DNA from: Streptomyces sp. NBC_01260 | GTDB taxonomy: Bacteria > Actinomycetota > Actinomycetes > Streptomycetales > Streptomycetaceae | NCBI RefSeq assembly: GCF_036226405.1 | Contig: NZ_CP108464.1 | Span: forward strand, 3,720,001 to 3,784,000 | Length of the DNA: 64,000 bases | Direction: 5' to 3' | Shown: piece after piece, positions 24,407 to 34,775 of the stretch | Layout: every line of letters starts with the position of its first letter | How positions within the stretch are numbered: position 1 is the stretch's first letter | Program-made: the position numbers and the translations under genes | The notes under the pieces: generated by a model | Seen by the model: only the letters and a program-made list of their open reading frames with translations | Database searches by the model: none | Told to the model about the DNA's origin: nothing

Positions 24407-26662
24407 ATGAGCCAGCAGCCCAGCTCCGAGGTCCCGGTCCAGCCCGCCGCGCAGCCGTCCGTCGGCGCCCTCGCCGCACACCGGCCGCACGCCGTCGCCG
24501 CCCCCTCCGCCGCCAGTGCCGCCCTGTCCACCGCGGCCGATCTGGACCCCGACATCGACGGCGACGCCGACGCGTACGAGCCCGATGTCGACGGGGAGGA
24601 GCTGCCGCAGGGCCGGTTCCTGGACCGGGAACGCAGTTGGCTCGCGTTCAACGAACGCGTTCTGGAACTGGCCGAGGACCCCTCGACCCCCCTCCTCGAA
24701 CGGGCTAATTTCCTCGCCATCTTCGCCTCGAACCTGGACGAGTTCTTCATGGTCCGGGTCGCGGGCCTGAAACGCCGGATCGCGACCGGTGTCGCCACCC
24801 GGTCCGCCTCCGGGCTCCAGCCCCGCGAGGTCCTCGACCTGATCTGGACCCGCTCGCGCGAACTCATGGCCCGGCACGCCGCCTGCTACCAGCAGGACGT
24901 CGCCCCCGCCCTGTCCGACGAGGGCATCCAGCTGATCCGCTGGCCCGAGCTGACCGAGAAGGAACAGGCCCGTCTGTTCACCTTCTTCCGCCAGCGCGTC
25001 TTCCCCGTGCTGACCCCGCTGGCCGTCGACCCGGCGCACCCCTTCCCGTACATCTCCGGCCTCTCGCTCAACCTCGCCGTCGTCGTACGCAACCCGGTCA
25101 GCGGCCACCGCCACTTCGCCCGGGTCAAGGTCCCGCCGCTGCTGACCCGCTTCCTGGAGGCCTCCCCGCAGCGCTACGTCCCCATCGAGGACATCATCGC
25201 CGCCCACCTGGAGGAGCTCTTCCCGGGCATGGAGGTCCTCGCCCACCACATGTTCCGGGTCACCAGGAACGAGGACCTGGAGGTCGAGGAGGACGACGCC
25301 GAGAATCTGCTCCAGGCCCTGGAGAAGGAGCTCATGCGGCGCCGCTTCGGCCCGCCGGTCCGCCTGGAGGTCGAGGAGTCCATCGACCCGTACGTGCTGG
25401 ACCTGCTGGTCCGCGAGCTGAAGGTGTCCGACGCCGAGGTCTACCCGCTGCCCGGACCGCTCGACCTCACCGGACTGTTCGGCATAGCGTCGCTGGACCG
25501 GCCGGAGCTGAAGTTCCCCAAGTTCATCGCCGGCACCCACCGCGACCTCGCCGAGGTCGAGTCCGCCTCCGCGCCCGACATCTTCGCCGCCCTGCGCGAA
25601 CGCGACGTGCTGCTGCACCACCCGTACGACTCCTTCTCCACCTCCGTCCAGGCCTTCCTGGAACAGGCGGCGGGCGACCCGGACGTCCTCGCCATCAAGC
25701 AGACCCTGTACCGGACCTCGGGCGACTCCCCGATAGTGGACGCCCTCATCGACGCCGCCGAGTCCGGCAAGCAGGTCCTCGTACTCGTCGAGATCAAGGC
25801 CCGCTTCGACGAGCAGGCCAACATCAAGTGGGCGCGCAAACTGGAGGAGGCGGGCTGCCACGTCGTCTACGGGCTCGTCGGCCTGAAGACGCACTGCAAG
25901 CTCTCGCTCGTCGTCCGCCAGGAGAGCGACACCCTGCGCCGCTACTCGCACGTCGGCACGGGCAACTACCACCCCAAGACGGCCCGGCTGTACGAGGACC
26001 TCGGCCTGCTCACCGCCGACCCGCAGGTCGGCGCGGACCTCTCCGACCTCTTCAACCGGCTCTCCGGCTACTCCCGCCGCGAGACCTACCGCCGCCTGCT
26101 GGTCGCCCCCAAGTCGCTGCGCGACGGGCTGATCGCCCGCATCAACAAGGAGATCGCGCACCAGCGGGCCGGCCGCCCCGCCTACGTACGCGTCAAGGTC
26201 AACTCGATGGTCGACGAAGCGATCATCGACGCCTGCTACCGGGCCGCGCAGGCGGGTGTCCCGGTCGACATCTGGGTGCGCGGCATCTGCGCGATCCGCC
26301 CCGGCGTCACCGGGCTCTCCGAGAACGTCCGGGTCCGCTCGATACTGGGCCGCTTCCTCGAACACTCCCGGGTGTTCTCGTTCGGCAACGGCGGCGAGCC
26401 CGAGGTCTGGTTCGGCAGCGCCGACATGATGCACCGCAACCTCGACCGCCGGATCGAGGCCCTGGTCCGGGTCACCGACCCCGCCCACCGGGCCGCGCTC
26501 AGCCGGCTCCTGGAGACGGGCATGGCCGACACCACCTCCTCCTGGCACCTGGGCCCCGACGGGAACTGGACCCGGCGCGCCACGGACGCGGAGGGCCGGC
26601 CGCTGCGCCACGTACAGGAAATGCTCATTGACGCGCGGAGGCGCCGGCGTGCGACGCCCTGA
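24407..26662 (+). CDS. ppk: Polyphosphate kinase 1
   Basis: A 751-residue PPK1, which reversibly transfers the ATP gamma-phosphate onto polyphosphate; longer than the usual ~690-700 because of a ~65-residue Ala/Asp-rich extension. The catalytic histidine is His515 in [12 protein letters not shown], and the conserved N-terminal [11 protein letters not shown] and C-terminal [12 protein letters not shown] are present. Start is the ATG at 24407. A CHAD gene starts inside its 3' end (14-bp overlap), then a Nudix gene, forming a polyphosphate operon. In Streptomyces ppk is PhoP-regulated; a clear PHO box is not seen here. Confidence 0.96.
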   Translation: MSQQPSSEVPVQPAAQPSVGALAAHRPHAVAAPSAASAALSTAADLDPDIDGDADAYEPDVDGEELPQGRFLDRERSWLAFNERVLELAEDPSTPLLERANFLAIFASNLDEFFMVRVAGLKRRIATGVATRSASGLQPREVLDLIWTRSRELMARHAACYQQDVAPALSDEGIQLIRWPELTEKEQARLFTFFRQRVFPVLTPLAVDPAHPFPYISGLSLNLAVVVRNPVSGHRHFARVKVPPLLTRFLEASPQRYVPIEDIIAAHLEELFPGMEVLAHHMFRVTRNEDLEVEEDDAENLLQALEKELMRRRFGPPVRLEVEESIDPYVLDLLVRELKVSDAEVYPLPGPLDLTGLFGIASLDRPELKFPKFIAGTHRDLAEVESASAPDIFAALRERDVLLHHPYDSFSTSVQAFLEQAAGDPDVLAIKQTLYRTSGDSPIVDALIDAAESGKQVLVLVEIKARFDEQANIKWARKLEEAGCHVVYGLVGLKTHCKLSLVVRQESDTLRRYSHVGTGNYHPKTARLYEDLGLLTADPQVGADLSDLFNRLSGYSRRETYRRLLVAPKSLRDGLIARINKEIAHQRAGRPAYVRVKVNSMVDEAIIDACYRAAQAGVPVDIWVRGICAIRPGVTGLSENVRVRSILGRFLEHSRVFSFGNGGEPEVWFGSADMMHRNLDRRIEALVRVTDPAHRAALSRLLETGMADTTSSWHLGPDGNWTRRATDAEGRPLRHVQEMLIDARRRRRATP

Positions 26663-27650
26663 CCACCAGACCCAGACGGACGTGACCGCGGGGGCGGTGC
26701 TCGCACCGTATCTCCGGTCGCAGGCAGCGGACTTCCTGCGGAGTCTGCGCCTGCACCGCGAGAACAGTGCCCCCACGGACGCCGGTCCGCAGGCCGCCGA
26801 ACAGGCCGCCGGAGCGCTCCGGCGCTCGTCCCGCCGGATCAGCGGCACCCTGCACACCTTCCGGACCGCGCTCGACCCGCTCTGGGCCGAGCAACTGCGC
26901 ACCGAACTGGCCTGGCTGTCCGGCACGCTCGCCCGCGAGCACGCCTACGCGGAACGGCTGAACCGGCTCCTCGACGCGCTGCACGGGCTGTCGGGGACAC
27001 CGCTGCCCTCGGCCCGCGCGGAGTCCGCCGGCGGTTCCGCCGGCGGTTCCGCCGCCAAGGAGCGGGCCGGTCTCGGCGTCGGTGCGGCGCGCGCCGGGGC
27101 ACTGCTGGAACGCCAGCTGACCCTCGCCCGGACCCGCGCCCACTCCGCGGCGCTCCAAGCGCTCGGCTCCTCCCGCTTCCACGCGGTGGCCGACGCGGTC
27201 GCGCTGCTCGCCTCCGAGGTCCCGCTGGCTCCCTCGGCCGCCGCACCCGCCGCCGAACTGCTGGGCGAGCCCGCGGACCGGGCCGAACAGCGGCTGCTCG
27301 GCGCGGTGGCGGCCCTCTCGTCGGACGAGACGGCCGAGCCGTACAACGAGGCGCAGGACGCGCCCTGGCACCAGACCCGGCTGCTGCTGCGGCTGCACCG
27401 GTACGCCCACGAGGTGGTGCGCGGCGCCCCCGACCCGGTCCTGGCCGGCCCCGGTCACGCGCTCGATCTGCACCGGGACGCGTCGGAGGCCGCCGCCGCG
27501 GCGGCGTCCGCGGCCCGCACACCGCGGATCGCACCGGCCACCGCGTACGCCCTGGGGGTGCTCCACGCCGACCAGCGCCACGAAGTGGGGGCGGCGCGCG
27601 CGGTGTTCCGGGAGACCTGGCCGTACGCGGCGGCCGTGACCGCGCGGTGA
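26649..27650 (+). CDS. CHAD-domain protein (polyphosphate-binding)
   Basis: A 333-residue all-helical protein with the CHAD pattern of repeated conserved histidines and basic residues ([14 protein letters not shown] at ~60-75, then L-H-R-Y-A-H and [10 protein letters not shown]). CHAD domains bind polyphosphate granules. The GTG at 26649, preceded by GGAGG, begins inside ppk, implying coupling. No CYTH (triphosphatase) domain is fused. The next gene overlaps it by GTGA. Confidence 0.88.
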   Translation: MRRPDHQTQTDVTAGAVLAPYLRSQAADFLRSLRLHRENSAPTDAGPQAAEQAAGALRRSSRRISGTLHTFRTALDPLWAEQLRTELAWLSGTLAREHAYAERLNRLLDALHGLSGTPLPSARAESAGGSAGGSAAKERAGLGVGAARAGALLERQLTLARTRAHSAALQALGSSRFHAVADAVALLASEVPLAPSAAAPAAELLGEPADRAEQRLLGAVAALSSDETAEPYNEAQDAPWHQTRLLLRLHRYAHEVVRGAPDPVLAGPGHALDLHRDASEAAAAAASAARTPRIAPATAYALGVLHADQRHEVGAARAVFRETWPYAAAVTAR

Positions 27651-28072
27651 GCACCACGGTGCGGGCGGCGGGGTGCGTGCTCTGGCGCCGGGTGCCCGCG
27701 CCCGGCGCCGGAGTGGAGCTCTGCCTCGTACACCGGCCGCGTTACGACGACTGGTCGTTCCCCAAGGGCAAGCTGAAACGCGGCGAGTCCCCGCGGGACG
27801 CGGCTCTGCGCGAGGTCCTGGAGGAGACGGGCCACCACTGTGTCCCGGGCGCCGTGCTCCCCACGGCCCGGTACCTCGCGAACGGCCGGCCGAAGGAGGT
27901 CACCTACTGGGCCGCCGAGGCCACGGCGGGCGCCTTCTCGCCCAACGACGAGGTGGACCGCATCGTCTGGCTGCCCCCAGCCGCCGCGGGCGAACGGCTG
28001 ACCCAGAAACGGGACAGGCTCCTGGTCGGCGCGTTTCTCAGCAGCCTTGAAATCTTCGGGGATTCCCCGTGA
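27647..28072 (+). CDS. Nudix hydrolase (MutT-like)
   Basis: A 141-residue hydrolase with a complete Nudix box (G-K-L-K-R-G-E-S-P-R-D-A-A-L-R-E, then V-L-E-E-T-G), which binds divalent metal and cleaves nucleoside diphosphates linked to another moiety. Family members include diadenosine polyphosphate and 8-oxo-dGTP hydrolases; the short size and place in the ppk operon favour a polyphosphate- or Ap(n)A-type substrate (inference). In mycobacteria similar MutT1 proteins carry a C-terminal phosphatase domain, absent here. GTG start overlaps the CHAD stop. Confidence 0.9.
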   Translation: MSTTVRAAGCVLWRRVPAPGAGVELCLVHRPRYDDWSFPKGKLKRGESPRDAALREVLEETGHHCVPGAVLPTARYLANGRPKEVTYWAAEATAGAFSPNDEVDRIVWLPPAAAGERLTQKRDRLLVGAFLSSLEIFGDSP

Positions 28073-28412
28073 TTTCCCCCCGCGCATACCGACGGGCCGA
28101 TGATGCCGGCCCGCCTCTCTCCCTCTCCCGCGCAAGAACGCACCGCCAAGACATCATGAGAGCGGCGCCACCTCTTACGGGATTCGCCGGACACAGCGGC
28201 CGCAACCCGCGACGACGTCCGCAGATGAATCAGCGCACGACGTCGAGGGACACGTGGCGGGACGGCGGGGAGTTCATCTGCTCATCACATGGGACGGCAC
28301 GGCACTGACGTCATCGCCTGTACCGCCCGAATGTTCAGCACTCCGAGTACGCTCTCGCCCGGAATGACGAAATGGCGGACGAACGGAATACCGGAATGAG
28401 GGAATGACGGAA
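28073..28412. other. Intergenic region with no gene seen
   Basis: About 340 bp after the Nudix gene. It is less GC-rich than the flanks and contains only short frames without ribosome sites or biased codons. The only structure is the hairpin at 28413-28445. Confidence 0.5.
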
Positions 28413-28445
28413 GCGCCGCATCCGATTCCCTGCCGGATACGGCGC
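28413..28445 (-). terminator. Stem-loop after the SapA-like pseudogene
   Basis: A 12-bp stem with one mismatch (GCGCCGCATCCG / CGGATACGGCGC, 9-nt loop) lies 40 bp past the stop of the leftward SapA-like gene and would terminate it. Confidence 0.55.
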
Positions 28446-28484
28446 CGGACCCGCTCCCACCGTCATTCCGGTGGCCAGTCCGGT

Positions 28485-28911
28485 TCAGCCACAGTGCCCG
28501 TTGCGCTGCACCAACCCGTGGCGACCGCCGGACGCGTAGGTGATCGCCTTCACGTTGATGCACTTTCCGGCAGCCTGGACGGAGACCGGCCCCCGCGTAC
28601 TGCGAGTAGATCCCGTTGTCCGTGACGGCGCTGCCGCCGTCGGCCCAGACGGAGACCGAGATCCGGGCAGCCGTACCGGCTCCACCTGCACTGGTGCGCA
28701 CGTTGGACGCACAGTTCTTTCCGGTCGAAGCGTCGTAGTACAGGAAGATATCGCTGAGCACCGCACCATTGTCGGCGTCCGTCACGGGATAGACGTCGAT
28801 CTGGCTTCCGGCGCAGCCAAATCCCGCAGCGCTTGCTGCCGGTGCGACCATCACCGCACCGCCGGTAATGGCCGCAAGACTGGTGAGAATCACCATCGCC
28901 CGCTTGAGCAT
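28485..28911 (-). pseudogene. SapA-like secreted protein gene with a one-base frameshift
   Basis: The ATG at 28911 opens a Sec signal (M-L-K-R-A-M-V-I-L-T-S-L, cleavage near A-S-A-A-G) and a secreted domain with I-F-L-Y-Y-D-A-S-T-G-K-N-C and Y-S-Q-Y-A-G, the pattern of spore-associated protein A. After Y-A-G the frame is lost. The adjacent frame continues P-V-S-V-Q-A-A-G-K-C-I-N, ending N-G-H-C-G and a stop at 28485, exactly as in SapA relatives. The slip is at a run of five C on the plus strand (28590-28594); losing one restores a ~141-residue protein. Four cysteines would form two disulfides. Mutation, phase variation or sequencing error are all possible. Confidence 0.75.
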
Positions 28912-29283
28912 GGGTACACACTCCCTTTTCACGAGTCGCCGAACACCGAACCCTGAAAACCGCAGAACTCTGCGGGCAAAGCACAGATGCGCCAAGGGCA
29001 GCAAATCGCACCGATTGAACCGTTTGGCCGCGCTTGTCATTCACCGTCAGAAATCCCCCGATCTCAACTGCGCACCGATTCCGGGCCCCACCGCCGGCCG
29101 CTCGCCACTCATTCCATTTACCAGCTCATAAATCGCGCTGACCCCCACGAATCAGGGGCGCCACCCACCCCCGACGCGCGGCGCACGTGATTCCGAATGG
29201 CACGCCTGTCCGGCATGATGAGCAAAATTGAGCCCATTCCATGTCACCGGGCGGATACGGCCGGCACCTTGAGGTGTATCAAG
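28912..29283. other. Intergenic region upstream of the pst PHO box
   Basis: A relatively AT-rich spacer between the SapA-like gene and pstS. It should contain the promoter of each divergent gene. I see no additional gene; short frames lack ribosome sites. Confidence 0.5.
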
Positions 29284-29305
29284 GTTCACCTCCCGTTCAC
29301 TTTTC
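29284..29305 (+). promoter_or_regulatory. PHO box (PhoP operator) upstream of pstS
   Basis: GTTCACC at 29284-29290 and GTTCACT at 29295-29301 are direct repeats with 11-bp periodicity, matching the Streptomyces PhoP direct-repeat consensus, about 135 bp upstream of the pstS start. Confidence 0.88.
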
Positions 29306-29436
29306 CCCGTAGGTCACTTCATCTGTTCTGCCTAATTTCGGACCTACACGGTGCACGGCATCAGCCATCGCACCACTCGCGTCGCACGCCGCCCCGCAAC
29401 ACCAGCCGCGGCGGCTCCTGGAAGGAACACCCGAAA

Positions 29437-30573
29437 GTGAAGCTTCAGCGCAAGACCCGGCTTCGTGCCACCGCGCTCGGTGCCCTCGCCGTCTCCGGCG
29501 CCCTGGTCCTCACGGCGTGCGGTTCGGACAACAACAGCGGCGGCGACACCGGCGGCAGCGGCAGCAAGACGAAGGCCGCTTCGAACGTCAAGTGCGACGG
29601 CGCCAAGGGCCAGCTGCGCGCCTCCGGATCGAGCGCCCAGAAGAACGCCATGGACCTGTGGGTCAAGGACTACATGGCCGCCTGTTCCGGCGTGGAGATC
29701 AACTACAACTCCTCCTCGTCCGGCGAGGGCATCGTCGCCTTCAACCAGGGCACCGTCGGCTTCGCCGGCTCCGACTCGGCGCTGAAGCCCGAAGAGGTCG
29801 CCGACTCGAAGAAGGTCTGCAAGACCGGCCAGGGCATCAACCTCCCGATGGTCGGCGGCCCGATCGCGGTCGGCTTCCACCTCGACGGTGTCGACAGCCT
29901 GACCCTGGACGCCCCGACGCTCGCCAAGATCTTCGACACCAAGATCAAGAAGTGGAACGACGAGGCGATCGCCAAGCTCAACCCCGGCGCCAAGCTCCCG
30001 GACAAGGCCATCCAGCCCTTCCACCGCTCCGAGGACTCCGGCACCACCCAGAACCTCGGCAAGTACCTCGGCGCCGCGGCCCCGAGCGACTGGAAGTACG
30101 AGGCCGAGAAGAAGTGGCCGGCCCCCGGTGGCCAGGGCGCGACCAACTCCTCCGGTGTCGCCGCCCAGGTGAAGCAGGTCGACGGCGCGATCGGCTACTT
30201 CGAGCTCTCCTACGCCGCCTCGCAGAAGATCACCACGGTCGACATCAACACCGGTGGCGCCGCCCCGGTCAAGGCCTCCGCGGAGAACGCCTCCAAGGCC
30301 ATCGCCGCGGCCAAGGTCAAGGGCACCGGCAAGGACCTGGCGCTCGACCTCGACTACACCACCAAGGCCGACGGCGCCTACCCGCTGGTCCTGGTGACGT
30401 ACGAGGTCGTCTGCGACACCGGCAACAAGGCCGACACCCTCGGCACCGTCAAGTCCTTCCTGACCTACACCGCCTCGGCCGAGGGCCAGCAGCTCCTCAC
30501 CGACGCCGGCTACGCCCCGATCCCCGAGGCGATCAACACCAAGGTCCGCGAGACGATCTCCTCCCTCTCGTAA
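29437..30573 (+). CDS. pstS: Phosphate ABC transporter substrate-binding lipoprotein
   Basis: A 378-residue phosphate-binding lipoprotein. The signal ends in lipobox L-T-A-C with Cys28; a flexible Gly/Ser linker (to ~55) precedes the PstS fold. Phosphate-contacting motifs are G-S-S-A-Q, F-A-G-S-D-S-A and R-S-E-D-S-G-T-T. The GTG at 29437, with GGAAGGA upstream, gives a normal signal. First gene of pstSCAB and controlled by the PHO box upstream. A strong hairpin after the stop probably makes a pstS-only transcript abundant. Confidence 0.96.
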   Translation: MKLQRKTRLRATALGALAVSGALVLTACGSDNNSGGDTGGSGSKTKAASNVKCDGAKGQLRASGSSAQKNAMDLWVKDYMAACSGVEINYNSSSSGEGIVAFNQGTVGFAGSDSALKPEEVADSKKVCKTGQGINLPMVGGPIAVGFHLDGVDSLTLDAPTLAKIFDTKIKKWNDEAIAKLNPGAKLPDKAIQPFHRSEDSGTTQNLGKYLGAAAPSDWKYEAEKKWPAPGGQGATNSSGVAAQVKQVDGAIGYFELSYAASQKITTVDINTGGAAPVKASAENASKAIAAAKVKGTGKDLALDLDYTTKADGAYPLVLVTYEVVCDTGNKADTLGTVKSFLTYTASAEGQQLLTDAGYAPIPEAINTKVRETISSLS

Positions 30574-30619
30574 CCCGGACCCGCACGGCACAGACGCACA
30601 ACCAGATCTGATCCAAGGC

Positions 30620-30650
30620 GGCCGGTCCGGTACACCCCTCCGGACCGGCC
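30620..30650 (+). terminator. Attenuating stem-loop between pstS and pstC
   Basis: Perfect 11-bp inverted repeat GGCCGGTCCGG / CCGGACCGGCC with a 9-nt loop in the 150-bp spacer. It should act as a partial terminator or mRNA stabiliser so that binding protein exceeds permease. Confidence 0.75.
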
Positions 30651-30723
30651 GGCCCCCACCACCCCCATCCGGTGCACCGCCGCCAGGGGAGCCCTCCGCT
30701 CCCCCACACAGACCGGAAAGACC

Positions 30724-31716
30724 ATGGCTTCCACCACACAGACGCAGACACCACCGGCCCGGCCGGGCGGGCGCACCCGCCCCACGCCGACCGGTCGCCT
30801 CGGCGACAAGATATTCCTGGGCCTGTCACGGGGCTCCGGCATCCTGCTGCTCGCGATCATGGCGTCGATCGCCGTGTTCCTCAGCTACCGCGCCGCCATC
30901 GCCATCTCCAAGGACGAAGGCAACTTCTTCACCACCTTCGACTGGAACCCGGCAGGCAGCCCCCCCGTCTTCGGCATCGCGGTCCTGCTCTTCGGGACCG
31001 TCGTCAGCTCGATCATCGCGATGGTCATCGCGGTTCCGATCGCTGTCGGCATCGCCCTCTTCATCTCGCACTACGCACCGCGCAGGCTCGCCGCCCCGGT
31101 CGCGTACATCGTCGATCTGCTCGCCGCGGTTCCCAGCATCGTCTACGGCATCTGGGGCGCACTCGTCCTCGTGCCGTATCTCGAAGGCCTCAACCTCTGG
31201 CTCGACCAGTTCTTCGGCTGGACGTACATCTTCGAGAAGACCGAGGTCGGCGTCGCCCGCTCGCTCTTCACCGTCGGCATCCTGCTCGCGATCATGATCC
31301 TGCCGATCGTGACCAGCGTCAGCCGCGAGGTCTTCCTCCAGGTCCCGAAGATGAACGAGGAAGCCGCACTCGCGCTCGGCGCCACCCGCTGGGAGGTCAT
31401 CCGCCTCTCGGTGCTTCCGTTCGGCCGCTCCGGCGTGATCTCCGCCTCGATGCTGGGCCTGGGACGCGCGCTCGGCGAGACGATGGCCGTCGCCACGGTC
31501 CTGTCGCCGAGCTTCCTCATCTCGCTCCATGTGCTCAACCCGGGCGGCGGAACGTTCGCCCAGAACATCGCCGCGAAGTTCGGCGAGGCCGACGCGTTCG
31601 GGCGTGACGCCCTGATCGCCTCCGGCCTGGTCCTCTTCGTCCTCACCCTGCTGGTCAACGGCGCCGCGCGGCTCATCATCGCCCGCCGCAAGGAGTACTC
31701 GGGGGCCAACGCATGA
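30724..31716 (+). CDS. pstC: Phosphate ABC transporter permease PstC
   Basis: A 330-residue inner-membrane subunit with about six helices and the ABC-permease EAA loop ([12 protein letters not shown]) near residue 215-226 that contacts PstB. Residues 1-35 are a Pro/Thr-rich cytosolic tail. It forms the phosphate channel with PstA; its stop overlaps the pstA ATG (ATGA). Confidence 0.95.
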   Translation: MASTTQTQTPPARPGGRTRPTPTGRLGDKIFLGLSRGSGILLLAIMASIAVFLSYRAAIAISKDEGNFFTTFDWNPAGSPPVFGIAVLLFGTVVSSIIAMVIAVPIAVGIALFISHYAPRRLAAPVAYIVDLLAAVPSIVYGIWGALVLVPYLEGLNLWLDQFFGWTYIFEKTEVGVARSLFTVGILLAIMILPIVTSVSREVFLQVPKMNEEAALALGATRWEVIRLSVLPFGRSGVISASMLGLGRALGETMAVATVLSPSFLISLHVLNPGGGTFAQNIAAKFGEADAFGRDALIASGLVLFVLTLLVNGAARLIIARRKEYSGANA

Positions 31717-32795
31717 GCCACGCATCCACCAGCGTCCAGGACCGTCCGACGCCCGCACCGCCCGCACCGGGCAACAGCCTCAGCAGCCGTACGCTGCCCC
31801 GCCTGGCCCCGCTCGGCTTCGCCGCCGTGTCGATCGCCCTCGGCGTCGGCATCGGTGCGGCCGCTGGCTGGCACAGCCGCGTCCAGTGGGGCCTGATCGC
31901 CGCGCTGCTCTTCCTGACGATCTCGTACGTCGCGACCAGCGTCGTGGAGAACCAGCGACAGGCCAGGGACCGCCTCGCCACCAGCCTGGTGTGGGTGTGC
32001 TTCCTGATCGCCGTCGTCCCGCTGGCCTCGCTGCTCTGGACGACCGTCAGCCGCGGCTCGGGGCGCCTGGACCTCTACTTCCTGACCCACTCGATGGCCG
32101 GTGTCCTCGGCTCCGAGGCCAGCGGCGGTGTCTACCACGCCCTGATCGGCACGCTGGAACAGGTCGGCATCGCCACGGTGATCTCCGCCCCGCTCGGCCT
32201 GCTCACCGCGGTCTACCTGGTGGAGTACGGCAAGGGCCCGCTCGCCAAGGCCGTCACCTTCTTCGTCGACGTGATGACCGGTATCCCGTCCATCGTGGCC
32301 GGCCTGTTCATCCTCTCGATCATGCTGATCGCGGGACTCGAGCCCTCCGGCCTGATGGGCGCGCTGGCCCTGACGATCCTGATGATCCCGGTCGTGGTCC
32401 GCTCCACCGAGGAGATGCTGAAGCTCGTACCGAACGAGCTCCGCGAGGCCTCCCTGGCGCTGGGCATCCCCAAGTGGCGGACCATCCTGAAGGTGGTCCT
32501 GCCCACCGCGATCGGCGGCATCGCCACCGGCGTCATGCTCGCCATCGCGCGGATCGCCGGAGAGACCGCACCGATCATCCTGCTGGTCTTCGGCAGTCAG
32601 CTGATCAACCCGAACCCCTTCGAAGGCGCCCAGTCCTCACTGCCGTTCTACATCTACGAGCAGTACAAGATCGGCGAGACCGCGTCGTACGACCGCGCCT
32701 GGGCCGCTGCCCTGGTCCTGATCGCCTTCGTCATGATCCTCAATCTGGTGGCCCGCGGCATCGCCCGCTGGAAGGCCCCGAAGACCGGCCGCTGA
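31713..32795 (+). CDS. pstA: Phosphate ABC transporter permease PstA
   Basis: A 360-residue permease with about eight hydrophobic segments, longer than enteric PstA because of an N-terminal extension with two extra helices (~35-85), a feature of actinobacterial PstA. The EAA loop is [11 protein letters not shown]. It pairs with PstC and lies 23 bp before pstB. Confidence 0.95.
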   Translation: MSHASTSVQDRPTPAPPAPGNSLSSRTLPRLAPLGFAAVSIALGVGIGAAAGWHSRVQWGLIAALLFLTISYVATSVVENQRQARDRLATSLVWVCFLIAVVPLASLLWTTVSRGSGRLDLYFLTHSMAGVLGSEASGGVYHALIGTLEQVGIATVISAPLGLLTAVYLVEYGKGPLAKAVTFFVDVMTGIPSIVAGLFILSIMLIAGLEPSGLMGALALTILMIPVVVRSTEEMLKLVPNELREASLALGIPKWRTILKVVLPTAIGGIATGVMLAIARIAGETAPIILLVFGSQLINPNPFEGAQSSLPFYIYEQYKIGETASYDRAWAAALVLIAFVMILNLVARGIARWKAPKTGR

Positions 32796-32818
32796 GGCCG
32801 CGGAAAGCAGTGATTCAG

Positions 32819-33595
32819 ATGGCCAAGCGCATCGACATCAGCGGCCTGTCGGCCTACTACGGCGCCCACAAGGCGATCGACGACATCTCCATGACCGTGG
32901 AACCCCGCTCCGTGACCGCCTTCATAGGCCCGTCCGGCTGCGGCAAGTCCACCTTCCTGCGCACCCTGAACCGGATGCACGAGGTCACCCCCGGTGGCCG
33001 CGTCGAGGGCAAGGTGCTGCTGGACGACGAGGACCTGTACGGCTCCAACGTCGACCCGGTCACCGTGCGCCGCACGGTCGGCATGGTCTTCCAGCGCCCG
33101 AACCCCTTCCCGACCATGTCGATCTTCGACAACGTCGCGGCGGGCCTGCGGCTGAACGGCAAGTACCGCAAGAGCGCCCTCAACGACATCGTGGAGAAGT
33201 CGCTGCGCGGCGCCAACCTCTGGAACGAGGTCAAGGACCGGCTGAACAAGCCCGGCTCCGGCCTCTCCGGCGGTCAGCAGCAGCGACTGTGCATCGCCCG
33301 CGCGATCGCGGTCGAACCGGACGTGCTGCTGATGGACGAGCCGTGCTCCGCCCTCGACCCGATCTCCACCCTCGCCATCGAGGACCTGATCGGCGAGCTG
33401 AAGGAGCGCTTCACGATCGTCATCGTGACGCACAACATGCAGCAGGCGGCCCGCGTCTCGGACCGCACGGCGTTCTTCAACCTCGCGGCGGTCGGGATGC
33501 CCGGCAAGCTCGTGGAGATAGACGAGACGGAACGCATCTTCTCCAACCCGTCGGTCCAGGCCACGGAGGACTACATCTCCGGCCGCTTCGGCTGA
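32819..33595 (+). CDS. pstB: Phosphate ABC transporter ATPase PstB
   Basis: A 258-residue ATPase with Walker [11 protein letters not shown]-loop F-Q-R-P-N-P-F-P, signature L-S-G-G-Q-Q-Q-R, Walker [12 protein letters not shown] and H-loop T-H-N. The F-Q-R/K-P-N-P-F-P sequence is diagnostic for PstB. The ATG at 32819 is preferred over a GTG nine bases upstream because GGAAAG is well placed and the family begins M-A-K-R-I. Last gene of the operon, followed by a long terminator. Confidence 0.96.
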   Translation: MAKRIDISGLSAYYGAHKAIDDISMTVEPRSVTAFIGPSGCGKSTFLRTLNRMHEVTPGGRVEGKVLLDDEDLYGSNVDPVTVRRTVGMVFQRPNPFPTMSIFDNVAAGLRLNGKYRKSALNDIVEKSLRGANLWNEVKDRLNKPGSGLSGGQQQRLCIARAIAVEPDVLLMDEPCSALDPISTLAIEDLIGELKERFTIVIVTHNMQQAARVSDRTAFFNLAAVGMPGKLVEIDETERIFSNPSVQATEDYISGRFG

Positions 33596-33644
33596 TCCCC
33601 AGACGGCCTTGAGGTGCTGCATGGCGGTGCCACCACAAGGCAGA

Positions 33645-33682
33645 GGTCCGCCCCGCTCTCCGAGAAGAGAGCGGGGCGGACC
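33645..33682 (+). terminator. Terminator of pstSCAB
   Basis: Perfect 16-bp inverted repeat GGTCCGCCCCGCTCTC / GAGAGCGGGGCGGACC with a 6-nt loop (CGAGAA), 49 bp after pstB. It may also stop leftward pit transcripts. Confidence 0.85.
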
Positions 33683-33771
33683 CGTTTCGGCCGGTTCGAG
33701 CGCGTCCGGCGCCTGAGGACGGAGCGCCCACCGGGCACACCCGGCAACAGCTCACCCGCCCCGCGCCACCG

Positions 33772-34770
33772 TCAGCCGAACAGCAGCACGACAACCCCGT
33801 AGCTCGCCGCGGCGACCAACGCTGCGGCCGGCATCGTGATGAACCAGCCCAGGATGATGTTCTTGGCGACACCCCAGCGCACCGCGTTCACCCGCTTCGT
33901 GGCGCCCACACCCATGATCGCCGAGGTGATGACATGCGTCGTCGAGATCGGCGCGTGGAACAGGAACGCCGAGCCGAACATGATCGACGCCCCCGTCGTC
34001 TCCGCGGCGAAGCCCTGCGGCGGGTCCAGCTCGATGATCTTGCGGCCGAGCGTCCGCATGATGCGCCAGCCACCCGCGTACGTACCCAGCGACAGCATCA
34101 GCGCGCAGACGAGCTTCACCCAGACCGGGATCGGGTCGCTGTACGTCTCGTGGCCCGAGATGACCAGGGCCATCACCACGATGCCCATCGTCTTCTGTGC
34201 GTCCTGCAGACCGTGACCGAGCGCCATGCCCGCGGCCGAGACCGTCTGCGCGATCCGGAAACCGCGCTTGGCCTTGTGCGGGTTGGACTTCCGGAACATC
34301 CACATGATGGCGACCATCACCAGATAGCCGACCACCAGGCCGATCACCGGCGAGATGAACATCGGGATGACGACCTTGTCGAGCACCCCGCTCCAGTGCA
34401 CCAGCGTCCCGCCCGCGAGCGCCGCGCCGACCATGCCGCCGAACAGGGCATGGGAGGACGACGACGGCAGGCCGAAGTACCAGGTGACCAGGTTCCAGAT
34501 GATCGCGCCGACCAGCGCGGCGAAGAGGATTCCCATCCCCTTGTCGCCCTCGGGCGTCGCGATCAGGCCCTCACTGACGGTCTTGGCGACCCCGCTGCCG
34601 AGGAAGGCACCGGCGAGGTTCATCACCGCTGCCATGGCCAGTGCCGCACGCGGGGTGAGCGCCCGGGTGGAGACCGAGGTGGCGATGGCGTTCGCCGAGT
34701 CGTGGAAGCCGTTCGTATACGTGAAGCCGAGCGCGACGCCGATGGTCACGACCAGTACAAAGGTGTCCAC
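33772..34770 (-). CDS. pit: Low-affinity inorganic phosphate transporter (Pit family)
   Basis: A 332-residue membrane protein with ~10 helices and the PF01384 signature G-F-H-D-S-A-N-A-I-A-T-S-V-S near residue 22, mirrored in the second half by F-H-A-P-I-S-T-T-H-V-I. Pit proteins take up metal-phosphate complexes with protons. The GTG start at 34770 lies 5 bp after the PhoU-like stop, so the two form one operon. Adjacent high-affinity pst and low-affinity pit genes, oppositely transcribed, allow separate control. Confidence 0.94.
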   Translation of the reverse strand: MDTFVLVVTIGVALGFTYTNGFHDSANAIATSVSTRALTPRAALAMAAVMNLAGAFLGSGVAKTVSEGLIATPEGDKGMGILFAALVGAIIWNLVTWYFGLPSSSSHALFGGMVGAALAGGTLVHWSGVLDKVVIPMFISPVIGLVVGYLVMVAIMWMFRKSNPHKAKRGFRIAQTVSAAGMALGHGLQDAQKTMGIVVMALVISGHETYSDPIPVWVKLVCALMLSLGTYAGGWRIMRTLGRKIIELDPPQGFAAETTGASIMFGSAFLFHAPISTTHVITSAIMGVGATKRVNAVRWGVAKNIILGWFITMPAAALVAAASYGVVVLLFG

Positions 34771-34775
34771 GTGGT

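Noticed and set aside
24230..26926. Minus-strand frame of ~900 codons opposite ppk
   Set aside because: Antisense to a certain gene; composition (Val/Gly/Asp) reflects the complementary codons only.
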